Below are positions 11,844-23,673 of a stretch of DNA of 64,000 nucleotides, piece by piece. The DNA comes from Cheiracanthium punctorium (lineage: Eukaryota > Arthropoda > Arachnida > Araneae > Cheiracanthiidae). Every line of letters begins with the position of its first letter. Positions within the stretch are counted from its first letter, which is position 1. The position numbers and the translations under genes were made by a program. The stretch spans positions 1,817,670-1,881,669 of the forward strand of contig JAWZYV010017538.1 in assembly GCA_038373885.1 (NCBI GenBank), given 5' to 3'. Below the pieces are notes generated by a model. The model saw nothing but the letters and a program-made list of their open reading frames with translations, made no database searches and was not told the origin of the DNA.

Positions 11844-12361
11844 GAATTTCGGCCCATAGAGCGTAATGTATTTCGAATCTTTTGGGCGGTCCTGTAGATA
11901 AACTATTCAGTCGAATGGAACCGAAAGGGAAGGTGCACAACTAGATGTTACAACAATCCTAAATATAAAGTTTCAACATTCAACGCCTAACAGTTTTTGA
12001 GATATGCGAGTTTAATGAATTTCGGCCCATTGAGTGTAATGTATTTCGAATGTTTTGGGCAGTCCTGTAGATAAACTATCCAGTCGAATGGAACCAAAAG
12101 GGGAGGTGCACAACTAGATGTTACAACTATCCAAAATATGAAGTTTCGACATTCTACGCCTAATAGCTTTTGAGTTAGGCGAGTTTAATGAATTTCGGCC
12201 CATAGAGCGTAATGTATTTCGAATCTTTTGGGCGGTCCTGTACATAAACTATCCATTCGATTGCTACCAAAAGGGGAGGTGCACAACTAGATCATAGAAC
12301 AATCCTAAATATCAAATCTCAACATTCTACGACCAATAGTTTTTGAGATATGCGAGTTACA
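11844..12361. repeat. 173-bp tandem repeat, three units
   Basis: The phrase AATTTCGGCCCAT recurs at exactly 173-base spacing (units starting 11844, 12017 and 12190). Each unit ends GAGATATGCGAGTT or similar. The same three-unit array, with the same period, is in copy B at 40153-40672. Confidence 0.85.
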
Positions 12362-12615
12362 TACATACGTACGTACGTACGGCATGGAAAAACTGGAACG
12401 GCATGGAAAAACTGGCCACAGTAGACTCGCCACTGGTCAAAATGAGTTGCAGACGCGTTAATATGATCGTGCATGCTAGCCTACGATGTGATGCATCGAA
12501 AAAAAATTTTAAATTAAATTTAGAGGTAGTCAAAATCGGTTTTTATGTCGAAATTTGGCCCCCAAAATTTTTCGGTATCACATTACTTCCTTATACTACG
12601 TACAAGGAAGTAAAA

Positions 12616-14127
12616 AAGTTGTGATTATAAAATGGCGGTACAGCCTTTTCAAATTTTATTGTAATTTTCTTGAAATTCTTTTTTTACTCAAATGCCAATC
12701 TATGGTTCAAGAGATATTTCAGTTACACACTGGATTGCTAAATATTACAGGTCGCTTAGCAGGAAAAAAAATTTCACGTTACAAAGAATTATCAAAATAA
12801 ATAAATTTCTTTGGGTAAATATTAATAGTGTCAAAAAATAGAGTCAGAAAGAATGATTAAGAAACGACCAGATATAGTTTTGAATGAAAAGAAAGCAATT
12901 TTGAAACTATAACACTAGAGAAAGAACCCGCCCAAATAAATGTTCACCTAAAGCAATTTTTGAATTCGATAATGAAATTAAACTAATGTCGAGAACAATG
13001 TCATTTACTTTTCAACTCATAAACAGGAAGAGATGTATTATCCATTAGGTTCAGTCGGCCTTGAATTGAGTGTAGCCAAAAACAATAAAAGTTCGAAGTT
13101 CTATTCACATAAAAATGTAGCAAAAATTCTAAATACATGAATTAGGGTGTTAATGTTAAATACATTTTACAAAAATAAGAAAGATATTTATATCATGGGA
13201 CATGATGTAAATGCTCGTAGGCTGGCAATTATGCGATTAGGTATACTCTCATATATAAATGGCCCAGAAACCTGTTGTAAAAAGTTTTAAGAAGAAATTC
13301 ACAGGCTGCCCTCGAGCCTAAACAATTTTTGTAGGAGAAGCCTCAAAATTTCATAGCCTATCGAATCCCTGTATGTCTTAATCAGTCTTTTAAACAGGTG
13401 GTATAAAAAATAAAATTTGAATAATTTTGGTATTATTTTCAGATACGAATAGTATATGCTTATCCTTAAATTAGCTGAGCTATTTCATGTCAGGAATAAA
13501 AAACATATCAGTAAATTTAAAAAAAAATTTTTGCTTAAATATATTATACCTAGTATTCACGACTTAATTTTGCTTGATCCTGATAGAAATGTTTTTTCCT
13601 TTTTTCTGAATACTATATAATATCATAAATTGATTCAAAATACAACAATGTCATTACAGTATCTTACAGAAATAAAATATCAATTTTAATACTCTGGAGA
13701 AAAATATGTTTGGGCTGTTTTATTTTGATTTATTACTAACTGCAGAAATATTATTTGAATCTACATCTAATTTTTAGAAAATGGAACTAAACGAAATTTA
13801 AGGGGTACTAAATAAAAAAAATTTTTTTTTAGTCTCGCAGTTCTTAAAAGTACGTAACATCTTCAGTTATAGTGGTACAGAAGGCACTATTACTTTTTCG
13901 GTATCAATAAAACTCAAAGGTATTTTATAGTAGTTGAAAGAGATAATGTGTAAGGAAGTACAAGCATTTAATACTTTATTAAACCAAATTTTAGACAATA
14001 TTGCTTTACCTTTTTATATTCCTTTCTTTCTTTTAATATGGCACAATTATCAGATAATCTACGAAACAAGAGTTGAAAATGTATCATAAAATATTTTAAA
14101 TAATTTTTCTATTTGTAATAATTTTGC
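12616..14127. other. AT-rich stretch, no feature seen
   Basis: No gene signal is seen. It may include distal 3' flank of the HMG-box gene. Confidence 0.5.
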
Positions 14128-14133
14128 TTTATT
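14128..14133 (-). terminator. Candidate poly(A) signal for the HMG-box gene
   Basis: AATAAA reads on the minus strand about 300 bases past the stop codon. Other weaker sites are possible, so this is a guess at the 3' end. Confidence 0.35.
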
Positions 14134-14436
14134 ATTATCTACTATTTTGTGTTTCATTTCATAAATATTTTTCAGGTGAATAAGAATATCAAACAAAGTT
14201 TACATTTGCAAAGTACTGATAAATTCAGAAGAAAAAGATGAAGAAAAAAAAAACTGCGAAGTTAATTTTTAGGGAACAATGACAGTAACGCATAGTCCTA
14301 GTTATTTTGCATTAAATTTTCAAAATAAAATAAAAGTATTCGAGACAGACGTTTTCTTAGCGTAAGTAGCTTCATAAGCACAGTGTAATTCATAAACACA
14401 GAGTTATCTTTTAGTGAAGAAAACATTTACATTCTT

Positions 14437-15912
14437 CTACAAACCAGGAAAGAAATACGCTATGTGATCCAAAGTCTTCTGCAAGTTATCATCTGGCAAG
14501 TGTTCCAAACCTGCAATCTCCCTTGTTAAACACAATAAAGGTCCGATAGCACATAAAGCGCTATCTAACAGAGCAGAATATACACCTGTTTTTGATGGCT
14601 CGTAGTCCAGCTCGGCAATTTTTAATCCTATGCTCGTAAGACTGTTTCCCAATAGCGCCAGGTGCGCAGCTATATGGATAGGTGCGGTTCCGAGAGGGAA
14701 AACTTCCGGATACATCTCCAAGCTTGAGCCTCCAAGTGATGGGTTAAGAATATCATGCTGAGTTTCAACAGCTTTTTCAATATTTTGTTTTGTTTGTAAG
14801 TACTGAGCCGTGGAGCCTTTCAGAGCGAGCTGTTTGGCTTTCCTTTGCCACAAAACTTTTTCCTTTTGGTCTAAAGCTTTCCACGCTTCTGCCACTTTCT
14901 TAAAGACCTCTCTCCGATTTAAATGTTCGTACTGTGCAGAAATTTTATTTCTATTTTCCTCGCTCCACAGTATGAATGAGGTTATCCTGCTTTCACGTTT
15001 CTTTCGACCAGTTACTACTACAGTATTTTCGCTGTTCACTACTGGAAATTTTCTTTTCTCAGTAGTACTTTTTACTTCATCATTGCTTGAAATACTTTTT
15101 AGATCCCATCCTGTTGACTGAAACAACTTCAATTCCTCATTTGTTATTTTCTCAGCCTCAGTACTTCTATTGACACCATGTTCTTCATCACTGTTCGACA
15201 ACTGGTGGAGAGACGACGAATCATCGCTTGATTCCTCGTTTGTGGCTGTTTCAGTATTATTACCTCTTTCGATATCTTTTTCTTCATCGCTGTTCAACTG
15301 CTGGTCGACAGACGAAGAATTATCGCTGGATTCTTCATCTGACATAGATTCTGAGCTGTTATTAGACACAATAGATGGATCTCTAAAATGACTTGATACT
15401 GAATTGTCTCTGACTAAAAATTCAGAAGGAACGGCCGTCGAATCGGAACTCGATTCTTCAGATGAGTCCAATGAATGAGAAACTAAGTGAGATACATCCA
15501 ACATTTTGCTACTAGAAGGTATGACTGAGTAAGTCGGATCTTCACCTGTATTTTCATCATGGGAGATTTTGGTAATTTTAATGGGAGGTACTATATTCTC
15601 ACGCTCATCTGTTATTTTACTAAAAGAACCAAACGAAGATAATCTGCTTGTTTTACTGGTGTTTCTACAGATAGCCCTGGCTGTCGGCCCAGAATTTTTT
15701 TGGAGTAATTTTTGAGAGCATGTGGATTTCTGCCGATGAGACGATAAAACTGATCTTTTCTTTGCCACTGATGTAAATTTACGCAATTTTTCTTGTATAA
15801 TTCCTTCGCTAGTGTGTGATTCTTCGTAATCTTTGAGTTTAACAGACTTCTTTAAAATTCTACCGGATCTTGAAATTTGCAAGTTTGTTGTCACGTTTGA
15901 TGCATCACCCAT
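14437..15912 (-). CDS. HMGXB4: HMG-box protein of the HMGXB4 family
   Basis: This encodes a 491-residue nuclear protein. Residues about 309-366 form one HMG box (SFILWSEENRNKI ... VAEAWKALDQKEKVLW), a DNA-bending fold. The last 86 residues (about 406-491) match my memory of the conserved HMGXB4 C-terminal region: PIHIAAHLALLGNSL, LLDSALCAIGPLLCL and LDHIAYFFPGL. Near the N-terminus, GRILKKSVKLKDYE fits the family's early basic motif. The middle (about 130-260) is acidic and Ser-rich, with repeated SSDxSSS and NSDEE blocks, probably disordered. Vertebrate HMGXB4 is known as a chromatin-associated transcription and Wnt-signalling regulator; function here is inferred. The ATG at 15912 was chosen because an in-frame TAA starts at 15948, the context GTCATGG is good, and the frame upstream of it begins only with TTG. 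A splice acceptor lies just upstream, so a 5' untranslated exon is likely. Confidence 0.9.
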   Translation of the reverse strand: MGDASNVTTNLQISRSGRILKKSVKLKDYEESHTSEGIIQEKLRKFTSVAKKRSVLSSHRQKSTCSQKLLQKNSGPTARAICRNTSKTSRLSSFGSFSKITDERENIVPPIKITKISHDENTGEDPTYSVIPSSSKMLDVSHLVSHSLDSSEESSSDSTAVPSEFLVRDNSVSSHFRDPSIVSNNSSESMSDEESSDNSSSVDQQLNSDEEKDIERGNNTETATNEESSDDSSSLHQLSNSDEEHGVNRSTEAEKITNEELKLFQSTGWDLKSISSNDEVKSTTEKRKFPVVNSENTVVVTGRKKRESRITSFILWSEENRNKISAQYEHLNRREVFKKVAEAWKALDQKEKVLWQRKAKQLALKGSTAQYLQTKQNIEKAVETQHDILNPSLGGSSLEMYPEVFPLGTAPIHIAAHLALLGNSLTSIGLKIAELDYEPSKTGVYSALLDSALCAIGPLLCLTREIAGLEHLPDDNLQKTLDHIAYFFPGL

Positions 15913-15948
15913 GACGTTTACGAAAGCCAATAACTCCAAGCCAGATTA

Positions 15949-15975
15949 CTGAATGCTAGAGCAAAGGAATAAAAG
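15949..15975 (-). promoter_or_regulatory. Splice acceptor before the HMG-box coding exon
   Basis: On the minus strand a pyrimidine-rich tract (CTTTTATTCCTTTGCTCTAG) leads to CATTCAG, ending at 15949. The exon would start at 15948, 36 bases before the ATG. A preserved acceptor argues against this copy being a processed retrogene. Confidence 0.6.
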
Positions 15976-18764
15976 AAAATGTAGTAAAAACAAGAAAACA
16001 CAATTCAGTTTAATGTAAGTTTTAATATAACATTTTAAGTATGCATAGAAGTGTATTGGTTTTTCAATGACAAACACAACTCTCCCAAAATGAAGGAGAT
16101 TTTTTTTTAATGTTACTACACTTAGTCTACGTTAAGTGTAGTAAATTTGAAGTGTTTCACAAATTGAATTAATTTAACCAACCTATACATGATATATACA
16201 AAACATGAGAGGAAAATGCTTTGTTTAAATTGGTTTCAAGAGATGCTTCAACGAATGGATGATTTAAATAGTTTTCTCAGAGAGGCCGGCAATATTCAAT
16301 AGGAAGCACAAAATACTGCAGCATGGCAATAGCAGACCAAATGCTCCTTCGGCAATTTGTCAGCAAATCGCAGAATTGGGCTAGTAAAGCATGTCGCATT
16401 CAGAGCAAGGTGGCTAATTTTAGCCATTTGGGCTTCTAGTTTTAGAAGCTTCAAGATTTCTAAAACTGCTATAAATTTAATCTTTTGGACTTATTTATCA
16501 TCTAAATGATACTTTTAACAAAAAATTACTCAGCTTTTAATGGTGATATTCGGTTCAATTTTATCAAATCTTTAGCTAAAGATGCTGTTGCTGATCCACC
16601 GTTCTCCCCAGACCCAGTAATCTCTGATTGTTATTTATTTCTTTTCTTAAAAATTGTTTGAAGAAAAACTGAAGCAAATGACAATCAACCACTATTCGAG
16701 TTCTTCGCCTCTAAAGATAAAACATTTTTTTTTTTCAAAAATGATACACAGAAAGTGAAGCATTTCAATCGTTAACTAAATACTTCATACATTTGGCCAT
16801 GCAGTATTTTATTTTCGTAATATCATTATTTCTAAAGATATAATATGCAAATCAAAAATGAGTTGGAATATTTTGTAATAACTAATGTGAGGTCACTAAA
16901 ACTATCCGAGCACAACCTACTTCTCCTGTTATATAAACAATACAATAAACGCTAATAACTGGACTTTTTGGCCTCCTATACTCAAAGATAAAAAATAATA
17001 TAGTGTAACAAGTTTTTGAGTGGATCTGCTGTTATAAATTTAATATAGTCTAAATTCAATGTTCTCGGCGTTCAATAATCAAAGTCTGCATTTTGTTGCA
17101 TATAAATCTGTTAGAGTGCAAGTAATGAATCTTTAAAATTCCCATTGAATAGCATTACAATTTGGCGCTTTTTCACCAAATACGACAGGATATCGCCAAT
17201 CTGGTTTGTTTTGGGAACTTATTTTTTGCTGTATTTCAATGTCGGGATTTTGAGAGATGCAGTCGATTGTCATCGGACCATCAGAGTATTATGCAATAGA
17301 ATTATTCAACTTAATGTGCATAAGTATTTGGCCACAAGTATTTGGGCGAGCATATGCAGCAAAAGAGAAGATTGTCGAAATTTAGCCAAAGTTTCATTAA
17401 AACCCTTCAAAATAAATAAAAAATAATTAATGAGTTTCTTTCTATTTCTATATTAAGAGTAACATGTATGTAATAATATAAAGTTCTTAAAATAATGTAA
17501 TTTATTCATTTGAAATATATTTCTTCCTTCCCACAATAGACCCAACTTTTCATGAAATAACAAAATGGCCTTCACTACAAATACTGTATTAAACTCCACT
17601 TTCGTGTTCTCTTTAAATTTCAATTATTTGCGTGCATATCAATCTATGGTAATTGTTTGGTCGGGCGTATGCATCCCTCAAAATCGAGTGAAATGACGCC
17701 AAAATCGACAAGTTTTAGCACTTGGATAGCCCTGCGAAGATCGCCGAGCGACGCATAACTAACTCTGTGCTATTCCAAACTTAAGAAAAGCAAATCTCAA
17801 AAATTCGTAACACTATGTATTTCAGATTTGAGTTGGAAGCCAAAGTTGTAGGATGGCTAGTGCCCGTTGTATTTCTCCCGACAATGGACTAAATTTAGCA
17901 CTACGGGGGAAAAAATTTGGAATTCCTCTGTGATTAAGCAAAGTAACAGGTTAGTAACAGTTATTTTATCACTAATTAAAATAAAATACAATGTTTTTTA
18001 CTACTGTTACTTTTCTGTTAAACATACTACTAAAAACTTCTTAAAATAGCCCATCTGGGAGTTAATATAGGTAGGTGGGTGTGACTAGGTTACGACAACT
18101 AGCGCTCCTTGTAATTATCATCACAAAAAGGATAATATCACTGGTTAGTTATAATTTAGATCTAAAGCTAAAAATAAAGTCACCTCAATTATTTTTATTT
18201 TACTTATGTTTGTTTTGTTGTACATTTATACTAAACTGTCGCTAATTTGTTCAATACAAATTTAAAATACAGATTATAAAAGTAAATCTACTAAGAATGA
18301 AATAGTATTTTATTCAGAAAGCAGGAAACGGGGCTGCCTTAAAATATTTTTGTCAGTTCAGTTCATCTAGCGATTTTTTTAAAAATCTTCTTTCAAGCCG
18401 AATAATTTTCTGAGAGTCTTTACTGGACACACATGTGTAAGGTTTCTATAAGATATCTATAGAAAATCTACAACTTTCAATTTTAGCTTAACTTAATTTT
18501 TTAGAAACGAGAAAGGTGGTTGAGAGGAAAAAGAAAGAATCTCGAATCAATTTTAAGATTTTCTTAAGCTGGTTGTAAATATTTAGACTTATTCTTTAAA
18601 CACTGCAACATTCTTTAAAAACTGGACAAATATATTCACTCTTATGTATAATAAACCTGTATGTAGCGACTGATTTCTAACTAACAAAAAAATAGTTAAA
18701 CTCTCTTCTTCAGAATTTGTACGTTTAATATATAAACGATCACTTAGAAGAACCATATTAATCC
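15976..18764. other. Probable 5' intron or flank, with decayed repeat pieces
   Basis: No coding exon was found. Pieces related to the 2-kb repeat (TTTGGCGC, ATATCGCC and similar words) appear near 17160-17210 and 17690-17760. A sequence starting CAGAAAGCAGGAAACGGGG at 18315-18360 recurs at 20469-20515, both after T-rich tracts, so it is a short dispersed repeat. Confidence 0.45.
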
Positions 18765-18772
18765 CTAGCTGT

Positions 18773-19312
18773 TAGACATGAGTTCGGGCTCATTTTTTGA
18801 AGCCCGAGCCCGAGGACTTTTAATCCGAGTCCGCCCGAGTCCGAGCAATATTATTTAAGCCGGAGCCCGAGCCCGAAATTTCAGCTAAAGATAAAAAAAA
18901 AATCAATTACTTCATTGATAGAATAGAATAAATTTTGCCGTTTATGCAAATTAAAGAAAAATATAGTTGCAAACTCTCAATGCACTTTCCAATTCTTTAT
19001 ATCCATGTTTATCAAATAATGTCGGATCTCATGAATAAATGAGTAAGTAATATAAGCCGCCGTTCTGAAATACCCAAAGAGCTTCACGCACCTTCTAGGC
19101 GCCTGTGCCACTATTTTTTTTTTTTTATAAGTACTTTTATATTCCTCATGAATCACTTTTTAAAATCTGTTTCAAGGAGTATGTTTAATAAAGAAGAAAT
19201 TTTTCACGATCCCGAGCCCGAACGCAGTTGTGAATTACAGACGAGCCCGGTCTGTAAGCCCGAGCCCAGCCCAAGCCCGGTTCGGGCCCGGGCTGAGCCC
19301 GTTTCATCTCTA
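18773..19312 (+). mobile_element. hAT-like MITE, GCCCGA-rich family, copy 2
   Basis: This 540-bp element is flanked by a perfect 8-bp direct repeat, CTAGCTGT (18765-18772 and 19313-19320). Ends are TAGACATGAG on the left and TTCATCTCTA on the right. It aligns along its length with copy 1 in the same orientation, including GCCCGAGCCCGAG blocks at both ends and an internal CACGCACCTTCTAGGCGCCTG stretch. It is longer than copy 1 mainly through extra hexamer repeats. Confidence 0.9.
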
Positions 19313-19320
19313 CTAGCTGT

Positions 19321-20000
19321 ATGTCTTGTGCGGCTTTCAAATAAATAAATCTCAAGCAGAGAAATCACATACCAAATTGGCAAAGGTATAAACATAGCTT
19401 CGAGGGGGACACATAACGGGTACGTGCTCTCCCACTACAACTTTCTTTAGAGAACCATTCATTTTTTCAAAATCTGAAAAACTTCGCTCTATGTGCCGCC
19501 CAAAATGTTCGATTTACGATAATGGCTAATTGCCACCTGTTTTGAAAATTATTCCTAATCTATTCACCTTTGACACTTTTCCTGGATGTTTTACCTCTCA
19601 TAGGTTTATCATTTGTCAAAGTGCATATTTTGAAGAGACATTCTAATTTTTTTTAGTCTGGCATAACTTAATTCTTTTTAAAAGTTTTTAAAAGTTGCAT
19701 AGTTTTGTTACAAACTGATCAGCCGAAGAACTATGCTATTACTTAAAATATTTTTGAGCTGCACATCTGATCTGTCATAAGAACAGTGAAAATTTTACTT
19801 TCTTCGCCTTACTAAATACTGATCAAAAACTTTCACAGCAGATAAAAATCAGTTTCATCTACATAAAACTGTCAAGAAATGATAAAAATGTTAATATTGT
19901 ACGCATAAAGCGTGAAAGTCGACAGGTATGCAGTTTAATGATGGGGAATCAATCAGCAATCAACATACAGCTAAGACACTTTTTTTTATTCTTTCTTTAG
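19321..20000. other. No feature seen
   Basis: No gene or repeat was recognised, apart from the pyrimidine tract at the right end described with the next entry. Confidence 0.45.
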
Positions 20001-20217
20001 GAATGGTTCCTCGACGTGATTCCTCATCATCATTCAAGCGTGTTACGGCTTCGTTCCCAGGGAACTGTTCGACTAGACATCGCTGTTATGAGGCTTCTAT
20101 TGAATTTTCCCTCGTTACAGTATGCCCTCCAAACAAAAATGCATTTTTCAAGATTAGCTATTATCGCAAGAGGATTCTGGGGGCTATTCGTGGAGAATCC
20201 TATGTGGGTTAGGAAGT
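20001..20217 (+). other. Candidate terminal exon, product unknown
   Basis: A very good splice acceptor (TTTTTTTTATTCTTTCTTTAG, ending at 20000) is followed by 71 open codons and a TGA at 20215-20217. The frame starts EWFLDVIPHHHSS and ends ENPMWVRK. Composition is less AT-rich than the flanks. I do not recognise the peptide, and no partner exon upstream could be assigned. An opposite-strand frame of 71 codons overlaps, which lowers confidence. Confidence 0.25.
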
Positions 20218-20395
20218 GACTTCTGTTGCTACTTTCACGCATCATTCCTACAGGCTAAAATGAAATTCCATTCTATTTATTTTAGCAGTCACTGTACAAA
20301 TAATAAATATCATGTGCTGATGGGAAATTTATAATAACCATACTGGAATGACCTTTAAACCAAATATTATGCACAAACAGTAATAAAATCTTACA

Positions 20396-20433
20396 GAATG
20401 GATTTCTGTTAGTGCATAAACAGAAATCCATTC
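20396..20433. repeat. Perfect 15-bp stem hairpin
   Basis: GAATGGATTTCTGTT (20396-20410) is followed after 8 bases by its exact complement (20419-20433). It could be part of a palindromic element or a transcribed hairpin. Nothing else supports an RNA gene. Confidence 0.6.
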
Positions 20434-22069
20434 CGTTACACTAATATTGAAATAGATTTTTTTTTTTTCAGAAAGCAGGAAACGGGGGCTGCCTTAAAAT
20501 GTTTTTGTCAGTTCAGCTAGAGATAAACTTTGATTTTATTACCAAATTCATCGTAATAAAATCTAAGTTTAATAATCTTCCTCTCTCCCTTAATACGTTA
20601 CACAACAAATAGAAATGAACCTGTCCTTATTTTTAAGAAGATAGTCCAATATGTGAACAAAATGTCCTGCATAACCTGTAAGTAAATATTTAAAAAAAAA
20701 AAACCGCTTTAGAATCTTTTTATTAAGGGGAGCAGAAAGTGATTTTTTTTTTCCCGTATGTCGACATTTCGCCAAGCCAAAACTACTGGAACTAATACTA
20801 CGAAATTTGGTATTTATGTGAGCTTTTTAACATGGGAACTAGATTAGGCACCATTTCGAAATATTTGAAACTTACGAGGGGGGGGGGGGCAAAAAATTCT
20901 TTATAGCAATCTCTCTATCTCAAAAAAAAAAAAAAAACCATAAAGTCCCTGCTGCAAAATACAACATTCACGAATAAAAATAGGTTTCAGAAGATTTTAA
21001 AATTAGTCTTCCATTAAGGATAGGCTGCCCTCCACTCCCAGAAAAAATGAAAATCTATAAAATTCTTTTTTCAAAATGCAACAAAAATGAATCCTATACA
21101 TAGGCACATCTTGTTTGCAATTAAAAATTCACTGCAAATTTATTTGTTTGAATTTAATGTCAAAATACATTACTTTCTGATCTCCCGAATACACACTTTA
21201 ATATACTCTTATTTCTGAATACACTATAAATCTTTAAACTTAAAACACAAGTAAAAGTTCTTTAAAAAAGGGGGGGGGGTATTGGAACACATTTATTAGA
21301 ATTTCTTATAGAAAATTAGATGCAGTCATAAAATTTTCAGTAAAGCATGTATTTTAAAAGCGACTCTTAAGAAAATTGCATTTATTTCCGAGCCGAAAAA
21401 TACTTAACTGCCTTTAATTGATACTTTTCACCCATGTAACGTAATATTTACTATGAAAAAAAAAATAATAAATACATTTTACAGACAGTACTCGTAATCT
21501 GTTTAGCCAAGTAAACTTACATGCTTTTTAAAATTTTTATATATTTTTTTCATGCCCGATGCCAGCGAATTTATAGTACTGACCTTTCTTATGAACAAGC
21601 CAACCCATTTTTTGTAAATGTCCTGTACACAGGACAGATTTAATTGTTAAAACAAAGATGCAGCTAAAAATGGATTAAAACAAATATGATTTTAGTAATG
21701 CGCTTGATAAGATCATAATTCACCCATGAAATCATCCTAAGTTAACGCTGATCACAGACTCTCATTATTACGGTACAGCCACTCCAAAACAAAACTTTTA
21801 TTGCCATTGCTCCAAAATTATTTAAAAGTTAAGCTCTAAAAACGTAATAAAATCCACATAGTTGGTACAATCGGCTTGAAATTTTCATATTTCTGTAAAA
21901 AATTATAGAAATAGATCTGTGCTTCTTCAAAATTCTGTAAATTCATTATTTTCCTGATTTTTAGAAGAAAAAAAAATTGCCGTTTTTAACTGAACAATTA
22001 AAAGTTGTAAGAATCCCGCAATAGTGGGAATGATTCGCAATTCTTGAAAATTCATGAAAAAGTTTTTTC

Positions 22070-22100
<31 letters not shown>

Positions 22101-23673
22101 AAAATTCACCTTATTGGACCAAACGGCTTGAAAATTTGCGCAAATACGCTTAAAACATACAGGAGAGAGAGAAAAAAGCCTCTTAAAGTCTGAAAATCCA
22201 CGCGTTTCCCAAGTTCTAACTGCTGAAAATTGCTCTAATACAACAAAACAGTTAGTTTGAACAAGTTTCATGAAACCTTTCACATTTTTGCCTGCATGAA
22301 GCCTTGAATTTAAAATTAATTCCCCTGAATCACGCGCAGTCTGACCAATCTCAGCAAATGCAACCCAATCTTAACCTAATCAGTAACTTGGCTTATACAT
22401 AGTAAACACCAGTTCTTACGGGTTTAATTATAGGCTCCTTTAGTCAATTTAACCATCACAGTGTTTTACAGCTGAGACATTTTTCAACGCATCGATTACT
22501 TCTGAATGTCCTTTCATTTCAAATTATTAATAACTGATGAAAAAGGAAATCTACAGAATAATTTAGAAATTTCAGTAAAGACTCAACACAAAAGGAGATT
22601 TTATGGCTATCTCAAACTACTAAATTATAGTTGCAAAGGAAATCATTGCAATCACTTTTTAATTGAATATGTAAATTTTCACAATACGAAACGAAGATAT
22701 AAAAACGAATTGAAATTTCAGATCATTGTCTTATAAATTAAAAAAAAGAATACAGGAAGACGATTCAATAATGTTATTTTAATGCTGTTACTCTCAATTT
22801 TCAAATTCTATTGTTCAAATCAGATCATTGTTTTCGTATATGGAGACAGTTGTAAAATCACAAGGTTAGGTATTTTTTTTTTTCTACGAGGTGATCAGAT
22901 TATATGCAATAAATAATAATAAACAAACACACAGTAGTCACGGAAGATATAGGCGTATATTTGTAAAACAAGGATATTCTTATCCTGAAGTAGTAAGATG
23001 GGAGATCGCCTCTCTCTGCGGAGAAGAAATAAATTGCAAGTTGTATATTATTAGCCTCTTGATCGTTATATTCACGAAAATGAAAAGGGCGTAACCCTGT
23101 CCGTTACAAAATACAGGCTGTATTTGGAGGTCGGCAAACCGAGGTCGAAACCCTTTCAATTCACTGTAGAATCGCTGCGAATTTTCTTTTGTTTCCTGGA
23201 TTTAGAAGAAGAAAAGAACTTTTCATACTTCGCGAACAAAATCATTTGTTTTCAGGTTCCTTCGTCACATTATGGTGTTAATACAGATCAGTGGAATATA
23301 CGACTGGTTTAAGATTATGAACACTAAATTTATCATTCCTCAATAATAATAATAGTGGCTACTGGCCAAATAAGTCTTGGAAAGTTTAGTTTCTTGTTTT
23401 AGTTGAAAACTTATTTTACGCAAAGGCTTTTTCAAATTTAGCTATTAAACACGCATTAAGATCAAATTTAGATTTATTGGCTTATACTTACCGCTAGCAG
23501 GAACTAAATCAGTTGTTCCCAAATTGTAGTAGGTTTTTCTTAGAGGTACCAATTTATTTCTCTTCGAAAAAAAAATTAGTTTTATGATAAAACGTAACAT
23601 TTATTGCCTTTAATAACAAATAAAATAAAATTTATTTTTTTTAAAAATCTCAAATTCTTCCAGATTTTATTTT
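20434..23673. other. AT-rich stretch with simple repeats
   Basis: No gene is seen. It holds a G run near 20879-20889, an A run near 20922-20937, and an (AAAT)n microsatellite at about 22071-22105. A short match to the Helitron at 33214 (GGCTTGAAAATTTGCGCAAATACGC) lies near 22130-22155, suggesting an old fragment. Confidence 0.45.

Larger units (their letters stand above)
10628..12615 (+). repeat. 2-kb interspersed repeat, copy A
   Basis: This matches 38936-40924 almost base for base over about 1.99 kb, in the same orientation, while the flanks differ. The left end begins ATCTGATGTGTCCAACACATG, with ACTTCCTTGCACGT shortly after. The right end holds a hairpin, ACTTCCTT...AAGGAAGT (about 12584-12610). 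Inside are three 86-89-bp units with GCCAAATTTGGC palindromes, three 173-bp tandem units, and an ACGT/CATA microsatellite at 12358-12380. There is no long open frame, so it is non-autonomous. Mechanism is unknown; the hairpin end may hint at a Helitron-like element. I could not find a target duplication. Confidence 0.85.

Noticed and set aside
15037..15391. Plus-strand frames opposite the HMG-box gene
   Set aside because: They mirror the Ser/Glu-rich coding strand and are antisense shadows.
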